Of a DNA stretch of 64,000 nucleotides, positions 1 through 8,507 are shown one piece after another (position 1 is the first letter of the stretch; each line of letters opens with the position of its first letter). The notes under the pieces are model-generated. The model was not told where the DNA came from and did no database searches. It saw only the letters and a program-made list of their open reading frames with translations. The position numbers and the translations under genes are program-made. This stretch comes from Rhizobiaceae bacterium (GTDB taxonomy: Bacteria; Pseudomonadota; Alphaproteobacteria; Rhizobiales; Rhizobiaceae): the NCBI GenBank assembly GCA_017640615.1, contig JAEPQK010000002.1, positions 841,377 to 905,376 on the forward strand, written 5' to 3'.

Positions 1-51
1 CCCACATCCAGCTTGCCGCTGCGAGCCTTCTCTGCTAGCGTTTTGCAAATC

Positions 52-64
52 GAAACATCGTTTC
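52..64. promoter_or_regulatory. Candidate operator palindrome upstream of the M28 peptidase
   Basis: A perfect 5-bp inverted repeat, GAAAC-ATC-GTTTC, lies 30 bp before the start codon of the peptidase, in an AT-richer stretch that probably holds its promoter. GAAA/TTTC half-sites are used by several regulator families (RpiR- and IclR-type among them), but no regulator gene is in view, so its identity is open. Confidence 0.3.
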
Positions 65-93
65 ATTCAATAAAACACTGGAGGAGGGTCCCC

Positions 94-1821
94 ATGGACA
101 AGCTTGAGTCCGATATTCTGTCCCAAGTGACGATTGATGAGCCGTGGGGGCTCGTCGAGAGCTTTTCGACCTTCAAACGCGAGCACCCGGACGATGTAAA
201 TCGCGGCATGGACGAGGTCGTCTCGCGGCTCAGAAAACACGGCGTTGAGGTAAAGGTTCACGAACCGAGCCTGCATCTCAGCCTCCCCGGTCAGGCGCGC
301 GTAGAGGCCGATGGCAAAACCATTCGCGCCAAGCCGCCGGCATACAGCGTCGATGTTCGCGACGGCCTCACCGGCAAGCTTGTCTACATTGGCGCACGCC
401 ACAACGTGATGATCGAGGACATGTTCGAGCAGAAGGTCGAGAGTACGGCCGAAGTCGCCAATCTCGTCCGCGGCAAGATCGTTATGTCGGAAGGCTTTGC
501 CAGCCCTGGCCTCGTCGCGCAGTTCGAAGAACTTGGCGCGATCGGTGTCGTTGGAATTAATCCGGGCGTCGACATTCACTGGGGCATCTGCACGTCGATC
601 TGGGGCACGCCGGATCTCGACGATCTGCCCCGCAAACCGAAGATCCCCGCAGTTGCGGTGAACAAGCCCGACGGTCAGTCGCTGATCGAAATCGCCGAAA
701 AAGGCGGTGAAGTCACTCTCTTCACCGAGATGGAAGAAGGCTGGTTCAAGTCCAAGCTGCCGGAGGTCTTCATCCCGGGCACGGAAGAGCCCGAAAAGTA
801 CGTATTTCTGCACGGCCATCTCGACAGCTGGGATGTCGGCGTGGGCGACAATGCAACCGGCGATGCGACGATGCTCGAGATCGCACGTGTGCTTTGGGAA
901 AACCGTGACAAGCTTAAGCGTTCGGTGCGCATCTGCTGGTGGCCCGGCCATTCCACCGGCCGCTACGCCGGCTCGACCTGGTTCGCGGATGAATTCGCGC
1001 TCGATCTGGAGCAGAATGCTGTTTCTCAGGTCAATTGCGACAGCCCCGGTTGCCGCTGGGCGACAGAGTTCATCAATCTTTCGCGGATGAGCGAAACCGA
1101 GGATTTCCTCGCCGAGGTGATCAAGGAGGTTGCCGGCAAGTCGATTGAAGGCGAACGCCCTCACCGCGCCGGCGACTATTCCTTCAACAATATCGGCATT
1201 TCGTCCTACCTGATGCTGTCATCCACGATGCCGGACGTGCTGCGCGAGGAGAAGGGCTACTACACGGTGGGCGGCTGCGGCGGCAACATTGCCTGGCACA
1301 CCGAGAACGATACGCTAGAAATCGCCGACCGCGAAATCCTGCTGCGCGATATCAAGGTCTATTTGCTGGCAGTGCTGCGCAACGCGAACGCTGAGATTCT
1401 TCCCTTCGACTGGCGCGCGACGACGAAGGAATTCGCCGAGACGGTTGCCGAGTACCAGAAGGCTGCCGGCAATCACTTCGATCTGTCGGCTTCGAAGGAA
1501 GCCGTTTCTGAGCTCGATGCGGCGCTCAAGGACTTCTACGCAAATGTCAAATCCGGTAAGGTCAAGCCGGCAGCGGCCAATACGGTGATCCAGGACCTGG
1601 CGCGCATTCTGGTGCCGATCAACTTCACCGAAGTTCCGCGCTTCCGGCATGATCCCGCGCTCACAATACCGCCGTTGCCGTCCATTGCGGCGGCCGCCGA
1701 ACTCGACAAATACGACGACTACTCGATCGGCTTTGCCAAGACCCAGCTCGTGCGCGGACAGAACCGTCTGATCGCGGCGCTGCGCCAGGCTCGCCGCCAC
1801 ATCGAACTCCTGGCCGGTTGA
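94..1821 (+). CDS. M28-family (PA-domain) peptidase homologue with altered active site
   Basis: 575 residues, starting at an ATG preceded by GGAGGAGGG. The N-terminal half holds a PA-like insert (about residues 115-215). The C-terminal half is the M28 zinc-peptidase fold, with HGHLDSW (His242/Asp244), GDN (Asp252), NCDSPG (Asp316) and WHTEND (His402) at the positions of the metal ligands. The segment that normally carries the catalytic Glu-Glu pair reads WPGHSTGRYAGS (His286-Ser287), so the usual general base and one zinc-ligand Glu are absent. No signal peptide is evident, suggesting a cytoplasmic enzyme. The fold assignment is secure. Aminopeptidase activity is not: it may be an amidohydrolase with rewired metal ligands or an inactive homologue. 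It stands alone upstream of the photolyase operon. Confidence 0.75.
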   Translation: MDKLESDILSQVTIDEPWGLVESFSTFKREHPDDVNRGMDEVVSRLRKHGVEVKVHEPSLHLSLPGQARVEADGKTIRAKPPAYSVDVRDGLTGKLVYIGARHNVMIEDMFEQKVESTAEVANLVRGKIVMSEGFASPGLVAQFEELGAIGVVGINPGVDIHWGICTSIWGTPDLDDLPRKPKIPAVAVNKPDGQSLIEIAEKGGEVTLFTEMEEGWFKSKLPEVFIPGTEEPEKYVFLHGHLDSWDVGVGDNATGDATMLEIARVLWENRDKLKRSVRICWWPGHSTGRYAGSTWFADEFALDLEQNAVSQVNCDSPGCRWATEFINLSRMSETEDFLAEVIKEVAGKSIEGERPHRAGDYSFNNIGISSYLMLSSTMPDVLREEKGYYTVGGCGGNIAWHTENDTLEIADREILLRDIKVYLLAVLRNANAEILPFDWRATTKEFAETVAEYQKAAGNHFDLSASKEAVSELDAALKDFYANVKSGKVKPAAANTVIQDLARILVPINFTEVPRFRHDPALTIPPLPSIAAAAELDKYDDYSIGFAKTQLVRGQNRLIAALRQARRHIELLAG

Positions 1822-2014
1822 CCGCGGCCTTCTTCGCCCGGCCTCTGAGATTTCTCGGGGCCGGGCGTCCTTTCCCTGTTGGCTCAGCCGCGAACCCACC
1901 CAGCTGTTCCTCAGTTCCATTCTTTCCCGTTCCCGCTGATTGCGGCGTCGGGCTTGCCGTGGCGGCAGCATCGCCTAGTTTGACGGGTTCCAGCCCTCGG
2001 AGCCCCTGCCCTGA

Positions 2015-3493
2015 ATGTCATCCCAAACGAACAGCGACACCGACCCTGAAAAGCCGGTTGTCGTTCTTTTTCGCCATGACCTGCGCCTAGGCGACAATCG
2101 GGCGCTGGCAACAGCCACTGAGAGCAGCAAGCCGGTCATCGCGCTCTTTGTCTTCGATGAGATTTCGCCAGACATACGTCCCATCGGCGGCGCGCGGCGC
2201 TGGTGGCTTCATCAATCGCTGACCGAACTTGCCAAAGCGCTCGAAAAACTCGGCGCAACGCTCATTCTTCGTCGCGGCGAAACCCAGTCTGTCGTAGAGG
2301 ATGTCATCGACAAGTCTGGCGCAGACATGGTGCTTTGGAACCGGCGCTACGACCCGCCCGCGATCGAGGTCGACAAGGCGCTCAAGTCTAGCCTGAATGA
2401 CCGCGATATCGCCTGCGCGAGCTTCGACGGTCAGCTGCTGCACGAACCCTGGAAATTGAAGACCGGCAGTGGCGGCTTCTACAAGGTCTACACGCCATTC
2501 TGGCGCGCATTCACCTCAGAGGACGAACCGCGCAAGACGCTCGACGCGCCAACCAAACTTCGAGGCTTCGAAGGCGAACTGGCTTCGGACAGGCTTGATG
2601 AATGGAAGTTGCTGCCAACGAAGCCCGACTGGTCCGGTGGCCTGCGCGACGCATGGACACCCGGCGAAGCGGGTGCTCAAGATCGGCTCTCCGATTTCAT
2701 CGACGAAGCGCTCAAGGACTATGCCGATAAGCGCGACCGCCCGGACCGCGAAAGCACGTCGCGTCTGTCACCGCACCTCGCACATGGCGAGATCACGCCG
2801 TTCCAGATCTGGGACGCGGTGTCGGGGCTGAGCGACAAGCTCGGCGATGACGTGCTGAAGTTCCGCAAGGAACTGGTTTGGCGCGAATTTGCCTGGCACT
2901 TGCTCTTCCACAATCCCGATCTTGCGCGCACCAACTTCAACCGAGACTTCGACGACTTTCCCTGGCGACGTGACAAGCAAGCACTGAAAGCCTGGCAGAA
3001 AGGCCAGACAGGGTACCCGATCGTCGATGCCGGCATGCGCCAGCTGTGGGAAACGGGCTGGATGCACAACCGTGTGCGCATGGTCGTTGCCTCCTTCCTC
3101 ACAAAGCATCTGCTGCTTGACTGGCGCGAGGGCGAGGCCTGGTTCTGGGACACGCTGGTCGACGCCGATGCCGCCAACAATCCAGCCTCATGGCAGTGGG
3201 TCGCTGGCTGCGGAGCTGATGCCGCGCCCTATTTCCGCATCTTCAATCCTATCCTGCAGGGCGAGAAGTTTGACCCCAGGGGCGATTACGTCCGACACTT
3301 CGTGCCTGAACTGACCGATGAGGACGCCGAAACCATCCACGAACCAGCTGCGAAAAAAGCAAAGAAATCCGCGTCTAAGGTGAAACTCTCCGGAGATTAT
3401 CCCGTAGCTCTCATTGACCACCGCGAGGCGCGCGAACGTGCTCTTGCGGCCTACCAGAAGCTGCGGGGAGCACATGAACATCATTCCGATTAG
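2015..3493 (+). CDS. phrB: Deoxyribodipyrimidine photolyase (class I)
   Basis: 492 residues. It repairs UV-induced cyclobutane pyrimidine dimers using blue light and a reduced FAD. The N-terminal antenna domain (about 12-170) begins with the typical LFRHDLRLGDN motif. The C-terminal FAD and DNA-binding domain (about 200-465) shows TGYPIVDAGMRQL, WMHNRVRM, NNPASWQW and GCGADAAPYFRIFNP, which are hallmarks of CPD photolyases. The ribosome-binding site is weak. It is the first gene of a tight cluster: the next reading frame starts inside its last 20 bases, implying translational coupling. The C-terminus has a short lysine-rich insert (KKAKKSASK). Confidence 0.93.
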   Translation: MSSQTNSDTDPEKPVVVLFRHDLRLGDNRALATATESSKPVIALFVFDEISPDIRPIGGARRWWLHQSLTELAKALEKLGATLILRRGETQSVVEDVIDKSGADMVLWNRRYDPPAIEVDKALKSSLNDRDIACASFDGQLLHEPWKLKTGSGGFYKVYTPFWRAFTSEDEPRKTLDAPTKLRGFEGELASDRLDEWKLLPTKPDWSGGLRDAWTPGEAGAQDRLSDFIDEALKDYADKRDRPDRESTSRLSPHLAHGEITPFQIWDAVSGLSDKLGDDVLKFRKELVWREFAWHLLFHNPDLARTNFNRDFDDFPWRRDKQALKAWQKGQTGYPIVDAGMRQLWETGWMHNRVRMVVASFLTKHLLLDWREGEAWFWDTLVDADAANNPASWQWVAGCGADAAPYFRIFNPILQGEKFDPRGDYVRHFVPELTDEDAETIHEPAAKKAKKSASKVKLSGDYPVALIDHREARERALAAYQKLRGAHEHHSD

Positions 3494-4805
3494 CCGGGGA
3501 ATCTCGGGCCGGCCGAAAATTGCAGTCATCGGTTCCGGAATTTCAGGCTCATCCGCGGCCTGGGCGCTGACGCAAAATGCCGACGTCACGCTGTTCGAGG
3601 CGGGCGCTGAGCCGGGAGGACATACGGCAACGGTAGACATCGATTACGACGGAACCCCGATCGCGGTCGATACGGGCTTCATCGTCTACAACGAACGCAA
3701 CTATCCCGAGCTGACGGCGCTTTTCGAACTGCTCGATGTCGAAACCATCGAGAGCGATATGGGCTTCTCTCTATCGCTAGATGGCGGAAAGCTCGAATGG
3801 AGCGGCAGCACAATCCGCTCTATCTTTGCACAGCCGAAGAACCTGTTCTCGCCGCGTTTTCTGATCATGCTGCGCGAAATCATGCGCTTTAACGCCATCT
3901 GCGTGACCGACCGCAAGTCGGGAATGCTTGGCGCCCGCACGATCGGCGAATATCTCGATTTCAGACGTTTCTCGCGCGAGTTCCGCGACAACTACCTGAT
4001 CCCCATGGCGGCGGCCATCTGGTCGACACCGCGCATCAAGATGCTGGACTACCCCGCTGAAAGTTTCATCTCGTTCTTCGAAAACCATCGCCTCATCCAT
4101 TGGAACCGGCCGGCCTGGCGCACAGTTAAAGGCGGAGCGCGCAATTATCTCGATCGCCTGCTGGCGCCGGTCACCGACATCCGCACCAACGCTCCCGTGA
4201 AAACGGTCATTCGTGATTCGTTGGGTGTCACCGTCTGGGCCGGCGATGCCGAGCCCGCGCGCTTCGACCAGATCGTCGTCGCGTCACACAGCGACCAAGC
4301 CCTTGCCATGCTGAGCGATGCCTCAGCTACCGAGCGCAGTCTGTTGTCAGCCGTTCCCTACAAGCCGAACCGAGTCGTTCTTCACCGTGACCCCCGGCTG
4401 ATGCCAAAAAGCCGCCGCGCCTGGTCGGCTTGGAACTATATGCGCACCAGCGGTGAGGACGAGGTATGCGTTACCTACTGGATGAACCGCCTCCAGGGCA
4501 TCGATGACAGCAAGCCGCTTTTCGTTTCGCTCAACCCGGTGATCGACCCGCGCGAGGAATTGACTTTCGGCGAGTGGAGCTACGACCACCCGCAATTTGA
4601 TGCTGCCGCTCATGCTGCGCAGATCAGGCTCGACGACATTCAAGGGGTGCGCCGCACATGGTTCGCTGGCGCGTGGACGGCAGCCGGATTCCACGAGGAC
4701 GGGTTGCGGTCAGGCCTCAATGTCGCGCAGGCGCTAGGCGCGACCGTCCCGTGGCGCACTGAGGTCGAAGAGCAGCCAGCTGACCTGCCGCTGGCTGCCG
4801 AGTAG
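3474..4805 (+). CDS. FAD-dependent amine-oxidase-like protein (COG2907 type)
   Basis: 443 residues, starting at an ATG with GGGGAG upstream and overlapping the end of the photolyase by 20 bases. A Rossmann dinucleotide motif GSGISG (Gly20-x-Gly22-x-x-Gly25) is followed by the FAD ribose-binding acid in LFEAGAEPGG. The C-terminus, TWFAGAWTAAGFHEDGLRSG, is the conserved FAD-contacting end of amine-oxidase/desaturase-like proteins. Family members are found beside DUF1365 and cyclopropane-synthase-like genes in many proteobacteria, as here, and are thought to act on membrane lipids. The substrate is not established from sequence. No export signal is visible. Confidence 0.85.
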   Translation: MNIIPISRGISGRPKIAVIGSGISGSSAAWALTQNADVTLFEAGAEPGGHTATVDIDYDGTPIAVDTGFIVYNERNYPELTALFELLDVETIESDMGFSLSLDGGKLEWSGSTIRSIFAQPKNLFSPRFLIMLREIMRFNAICVTDRKSGMLGARTIGEYLDFRRFSREFRDNYLIPMAAAIWSTPRIKMLDYPAESFISFFENHRLIHWNRPAWRTVKGGARNYLDRLLAPVTDIRTNAPVKTVIRDSLGVTVWAGDAEPARFDQIVVASHSDQALAMLSDASATERSLLSAVPYKPNRVVLHRDPRLMPKSRRAWSAWNYMRTSGEDEVCVTYWMNRLQGIDDSKPLFVSLNPVIDPREELTFGEWSYDHPQFDAAAHAAQIRLDDIQGVRRTWFAGAWTAAGFHEDGLRSGLNVAQALGATVPWRTEVEEQPADLPLAAE

Positions 4806-4815
4806 GATTGCGGAG

Positions 4816-5655
4816 ATGGACCGCATCACCACCATGACCGACAACGGACCGCCGCCGAGTGCAGCGGCGCGTCTCTATGTCGGTGAGGTCATGCACCAGC
4901 GGCTCAAACCGTTCGGTCATCGCTTCGCCTACAAGGTGTTTTCGATGCTGGTCGATATTGATCGCCTCGACGAGGTCGACCGCTTGTCGTCGCTGCTTTC
5001 AGTCAACAAGCGAAACCTTCTGTCTTTCCGCGAGAGGGACCAGACTGAACGCGACGGCGAAACGCTGCGCGCCTTCGCAGACCGGCTGTTGCGTCAGGCC
5101 GGCATCGCGGCCCCGGCCGAACGTATCCTGCTCCTCAGCTATCCGCGCATATTCGGCTATGTGTTCAACCCGATCTCGGTCTATTTCGCCTACGGTACCG
5201 ACGATGAGCTGATTGCGCTCATCTACGCGGTGCGCAACACATTCGGCGAGCGGCATACATATGTCGCCCCCGTCGAGCGCGGCGATCTGAGTGAGGCTGG
5301 CATCCGCCAGACCCGCGCCAAGCTTTTCCATGTGTCGCCGTTTATCGGCATGGATGCGCGTTACCACTTCCGTATTTTGCCGCCGGGTAAGGCGGTAAGA
5401 CTGCGCATTCATGAAACGGAAGCCGGCGAAGCATTGCTGGCCGCCACGTTTTCCGGGCGCGCGCGGCCCGTTTCCACCACAGCCCTTGCAGCAAACCTCT
5501 TGCGTATTCCGTTCATGACATGGAAAATCATGGCGGGAATCCACTGGGAAGCCCTGAAACTGTGGCTTAAGGGCGCCCGGTTCCACAAGTCGCCGCCGCC
5601 GCCCCACCCCGTCAGTTTCAGTGATGCCGGTCGTCACACGGCTCCTGGTGAATAG
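4816..5655 (+). CDS. DUF1365 domain-containing protein
   Basis: 279 residues. The motifs LYVGEVMHQRLKPFGHRFAY near the N-terminus and YPRIFGYVFNPISVYFAY and RNTFGERHTYV in the middle are diagnostic of DUF1365. The biochemical function of this family is not known. Its constant partnership with the flavoprotein upstream and the methyltransferase downstream suggests a shared lipid-modifying pathway. It starts 10 bases after the preceding stop. An internal ATG at 4834 is an alternative start that would remove six residues. Basic and aromatic residues dominate the C-terminal region (FMTWKIMAGIHWEALKLWLKG), a likely membrane-associated segment. Confidence 0.88.
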   Translation: MDRITTMTDNGPPPSAAARLYVGEVMHQRLKPFGHRFAYKVFSMLVDIDRLDEVDRLSSLLSVNKRNLLSFRERDQTERDGETLRAFADRLLRQAGIAAPAERILLLSYPRIFGYVFNPISVYFAYGTDDELIALIYAVRNTFGERHTYVAPVERGDLSEAGIRQTRAKLFHVSPFIGMDARYHFRILPPGKAVRLRIHETEAGEALLAATFSGRARPVSTTALAANLLRIPFMTWKIMAGIHWEALKLWLKGARFHKSPPPPHPVSFSDAGRHTAPGE

Positions 5656-5715
5656 CCGCTAGGCGGCGAATTTGGAGGCCACTGCCAGTCGCTGGCAGCA
5701 GGAAGAGGCGTGCTT

Positions 5716-6954
5716 ATGGGCGGGAGCGAGGTCAAGGCGGTTAGCCTTACGGCGGAAAACCATGCGCAGATGACGCGGGGGCTGCCGGCAAAGGCGCGCA
5801 CGGCGCTGCGTCTTTTGATGGCGCTGCCAAAGGGCACCCTCACGATCAACATGCCTGACGGCCGTCGCGTGAAGGTGGGCGGCAATGCGCCGGGACCGGA
5901 TGCTGAGTTGACTCTCAAGAACTGGCGGTTGCCCGGACGCGCCTTCTCCGGCGCGACGATTGGCGTGGCCGAATCCTTCATAGACGGAGACTGGGACAGC
6001 CCCGACGTCACGCGCTTTCTAGAGCTTTTCGTGGTCAACGAAAATGCCGGCGAGGAACTGGCCGGGGGCGCTAACTGGTTCATGGGCGCCATTCAGCGCT
6101 TCCGCCACTGGCTCAACGAAAACACCCGCACGCGCGCACAGAAGAACATCTCGGCGCATTACGATCTAGGCAATGCGTTTTACCGCGAATGGCTCGACCC
6201 TTCGATGACCTACTCCTCCGCGCTCTATTCCACCGGCGCAAACGACCTGGAGCGCGCTCAAGCCGAGAAATATCGCGCGCTGGTCACCGATACCGGCATT
6301 CAAAGTGGTGACCATGTTCTGGAAATCGGCTGCGGCTGGGGCGGCTTCGCCGAATTCGCTGCCCGCGAGATCGGCTGCAAGGTCACCGGTCTCACCATCA
6401 GCCGCGAACAGCACGATTTCGCGAAGGAGCGCATCCAAAAGGCTGGGCTCAACGATAAGGTCGAGATCAAATTTCAGGACTATCGCGACGAAACCGGCAC
6501 ATATGACCGCATCGCATCGATCGAGATGTTCGAGGCCGTTGGGGAAAAATACTGGCCTGTATTCTTCGGCAAGATGAAGGAGTGTCTCAGGCCCGACGGC
6601 ACAGCAGGCCTGCAGATCATCACAATCAACGAAAATGCATTCGAGCGTTATCGCTCACGCGTCGATTTCATTCAGCGTTATGTCTTCCCAGGCGGCATGC
6701 TGCCGACGCCGCAGCTTCTGCAAACGCTCGGTGCGGAACAGGGCCTCGCCTATCTGCGCGAGCGCGTTTTCCCGCAGGATTACGCGCGCACGCTGGCCGA
6801 ATGGCGCACACGGTTCCAGGATTCCTGGGACAAGATCGTCCATATGGGCTTCGACGAGCGCTTCCGCCGCCTGTGGGAATTCTACCTGCATTATTGCGAG
6901 GCGGGTTTCCGCGCCGAATATATCGACGTAAGGCAGGTCGTGTACAAAGCGTGA
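5716..6954 (+). CDS. cfa: Cyclopropane-fatty-acyl-phospholipid synthase family methyltransferase
   Basis: 412 residues from the ATG with GGAAGAGG seven bases upstream; a GTG at 5710 is a less likely start. SAM-dependent enzyme that transfers a methyl or methylene group to a double bond in a phospholipid acyl chain. The SAM motif I is VLEIGCGWGG (residues 201-210). Family signatures AHYDLGNAFYREWLDPSMTY, EMFEAVGEKYWP and FIQRYVFPGGMLP are present. An N-terminal lipid-binding SCP2-like region occupies about residues 1-120. Related paralogues make 10-methylene or 11-methyl acyl chains rather than cyclopropane rings, so the exact product is uncertain. Cotranscription with the photolyase, flavoprotein and DUF1365 genes is likely. 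Confidence 0.88.
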   Translation: MGGSEVKAVSLTAENHAQMTRGLPAKARTALRLLMALPKGTLTINMPDGRRVKVGGNAPGPDAELTLKNWRLPGRAFSGATIGVAESFIDGDWDSPDVTRFLELFVVNENAGEELAGGANWFMGAIQRFRHWLNENTRTRAQKNISAHYDLGNAFYREWLDPSMTYSSALYSTGANDLERAQAEKYRALVTDTGIQSGDHVLEIGCGWGGFAEFAAREIGCKVTGLTISREQHDFAKERIQKAGLNDKVEIKFQDYRDETGTYDRIASIEMFEAVGEKYWPVFFGKMKECLRPDGTAGLQIITINENAFERYRSRVDFIQRYVFPGGMLPTPQLLQTLGAEQGLAYLRERVFPQDYARTLAEWRTRFQDSWDKIVHMGFDERFRRLWEFYLHYCEAGFRAEYIDVRQVVYKA

Positions 6955-7013
6955 GCCTGTGAGCCCGCGCGTCCTCGCCCAATTCCGTCACCCAGCCGCG
7001 GCGTCGCCTTCCG

Positions 7014-8459
7014 ATGAATGCCGATAGCATCCAACCCAGCCGCGCTCTGCTTTTAGCCGCGCTTGCCGTCCTCATTTGCCTCAAGACGGCAATGCTCTTC
7101 GCGCCGCCCATCGGCGACGAGGCCTATTACTGGATGTGGGGGCAGTTTCTCGACTGGTCCTATCATGACCATCCGCCGCTGAACGCGCTGCTATTGAGGG
7201 CATCGTACGAGCTGTTTGGCTGGAACCTGTTCGCGTTGCGGGCCCCCGGTCTCCTCACATGGGCGATATCGTTCGCGGTTATCGGTTGGTGGGGCGTGCG
7301 GCTTGCCGGGCAAGGCGGCGCGCTGGCAGCGATCGTGATTGCAGGCATTTCTCCGCTTTTCTTCGTTTTCCAATCGATCGTTTACAACGACCACGCGTTG
7401 ATTGCAGGCATCCTGGTGTCGGTGCATTTCTTCGTGCTGTTCGTCGAAAGCAGCGAAAGCGGGCGGCCGCGCTGGCTTCTGCTTTACGCCGCCGCGCTTT
7501 TCGTGGGCGTTCCTGCGCTGGCAAAATACTCCGCCGTTTTCATCGGGCTGGGCTATGCATTCTGGTTTTTGGGGACCCCGGCCGGCCGCAAGCTTCTCAC
7601 CTCACCGCATGTGTGGCTTGCCGGTCTGTTGGCCTGCGCCACGCAGGTACCGGTGATCTGGTGGAATTACACGCATGATCTGACATCATTCCGGTTCCAC
7701 TTCGCCGGCCGCTTCTTCGGCGCCCGGGACGCCATGTCGATCATGTGGCGGCTGTTCAATTTCCTCATCGTTGCGACGCTGATCTTTTCGCCGTTCCTGA
7801 TCCCCGGGCTTGTCCGGTTCCTGCGAAATTCAGGCAATGGCGATCTCGCCCGCTTCCGCACGGTGGTTCGGCCAGCACTGCTGCTCTCGCTTGTCATCTT
7901 CTCGGCGTTCGCGCTCAGAATGCTGCCGCACTTCTACTGGCTGATACCGCCACTCGCGGCCTATCTGCCGGTCGCTGCAGTCTCGACGGGGCCGCGCGAG
8001 GCGCTTTGGCACATCGGCTTCAGCCTCTTCGTCACTGCTGTGCTGACCTTCCACATTGCGGTTGTTCCGGTGTCATCGCTATTCGGCATCCGGGGGGTCG
8101 AGGACGTGGCCTTCGGTGCAGTCGAAATCGCTGAACGCGCTCAAGCCGAGATGCAAGCCCGCGAGGCCGACCTGATGCTGACCACGAGCTACACGCTTGC
8201 CTCGCTCATCGGCTTCCACCTAAGGCGCACCGACATCTATTCCTATCTGCACACGCCAGAACAATATGACGTCTGGTTCAGATACGAGGATCACGCCGGC
8301 AAAAGCGCCATCGTCGTCACCGACAGCCATCGCCCGGCCTATCAGCCGGAGCGTGACCGCTTCGAAAGCTTCGATGAAATCGGCAAAGTTCGCGCCACGC
8401 GGTTCGGCATCTTCGTGAACGAGTTCACGCTCTACCACGCAAAAGGATTGCGCCCTTGA
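7014..8459 (+). CDS. GT39/ArnT-like membrane glycosyltransferase
   Basis: 481 residues, polytopic with about ten hydrophobic segments. The first luminal loop carries IGDEAYYW (Asp35-Glu36) followed by WSYHDHPP, the acidic catalytic loop of GT39/GT83 polyprenyl-phosphate-sugar-dependent transferases (PMT_2 fold). Such enzymes transfer a sugar from an undecaprenyl-phosphate carrier to lipid A, protein or another lipid in the periplasm. The acceptor cannot be told from sequence. It starts 59 bases after the cyclopropane-synthase-like gene and may be the last gene of that operon, which would fit an envelope-modification theme. A GC-rich hairpin follows its stop. Confidence 0.83.
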   Translation: MNADSIQPSRALLLAALAVLICLKTAMLFAPPIGDEAYYWMWGQFLDWSYHDHPPLNALLLRASYELFGWNLFALRAPGLLTWAISFAVIGWWGVRLAGQGGALAAIVIAGISPLFFVFQSIVYNDHALIAGILVSVHFFVLFVESSESGRPRWLLLYAAALFVGVPALAKYSAVFIGLGYAFWFLGTPAGRKLLTSPHVWLAGLLACATQVPVIWWNYTHDLTSFRFHFAGRFFGARDAMSIMWRLFNFLIVATLIFSPFLIPGLVRFLRNSGNGDLARFRTVVRPALLLSLVIFSAFALRMLPHFYWLIPPLAAYLPVAAVSTGPREALWHIGFSLFVTAVLTFHIAVVPVSSLFGIRGVEDVAFGAVEIAERAQAEMQAREADLMLTTSYTLASLIGFHLRRTDIYSYLHTPEQYDVWFRYEDHAGKSAIVVTDSHRPAYQPERDRFESFDEIGKVRATRFGIFVNEFTLYHAKGLRP

Positions 8460-8463
8460 ACAA

Positions 8464-8490
8464 AAGGCGCGCCAGATCGCGGCGCGCCTT
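8464..8490. terminator. Hairpin between convergent genes
   Basis: A perfect 10-bp stem (AAGGCGCGCC / GGCGCGCCTT) with a 7-base loop lies just past the stop of the glycosyltransferase and 18 bases before the end of the convergent CpdB-type gene. The flanking A-run on the left serves as a short T-tail for the minus strand. It may terminate both transcripts, though neither side has a strong T-tract. Confidence 0.5.
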
Positions 8491-8507
8491 CCGATCCTGG
8501 CGATAGC

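Noticed and set aside
1822..2014. RpoE-ChrR type promoter (TGATCC / TAAG) upstream of the photolyase operon
   Set aside because: Looked for because related genes in Rhodobacter use it; no match to the -35 element was seen in this gap.
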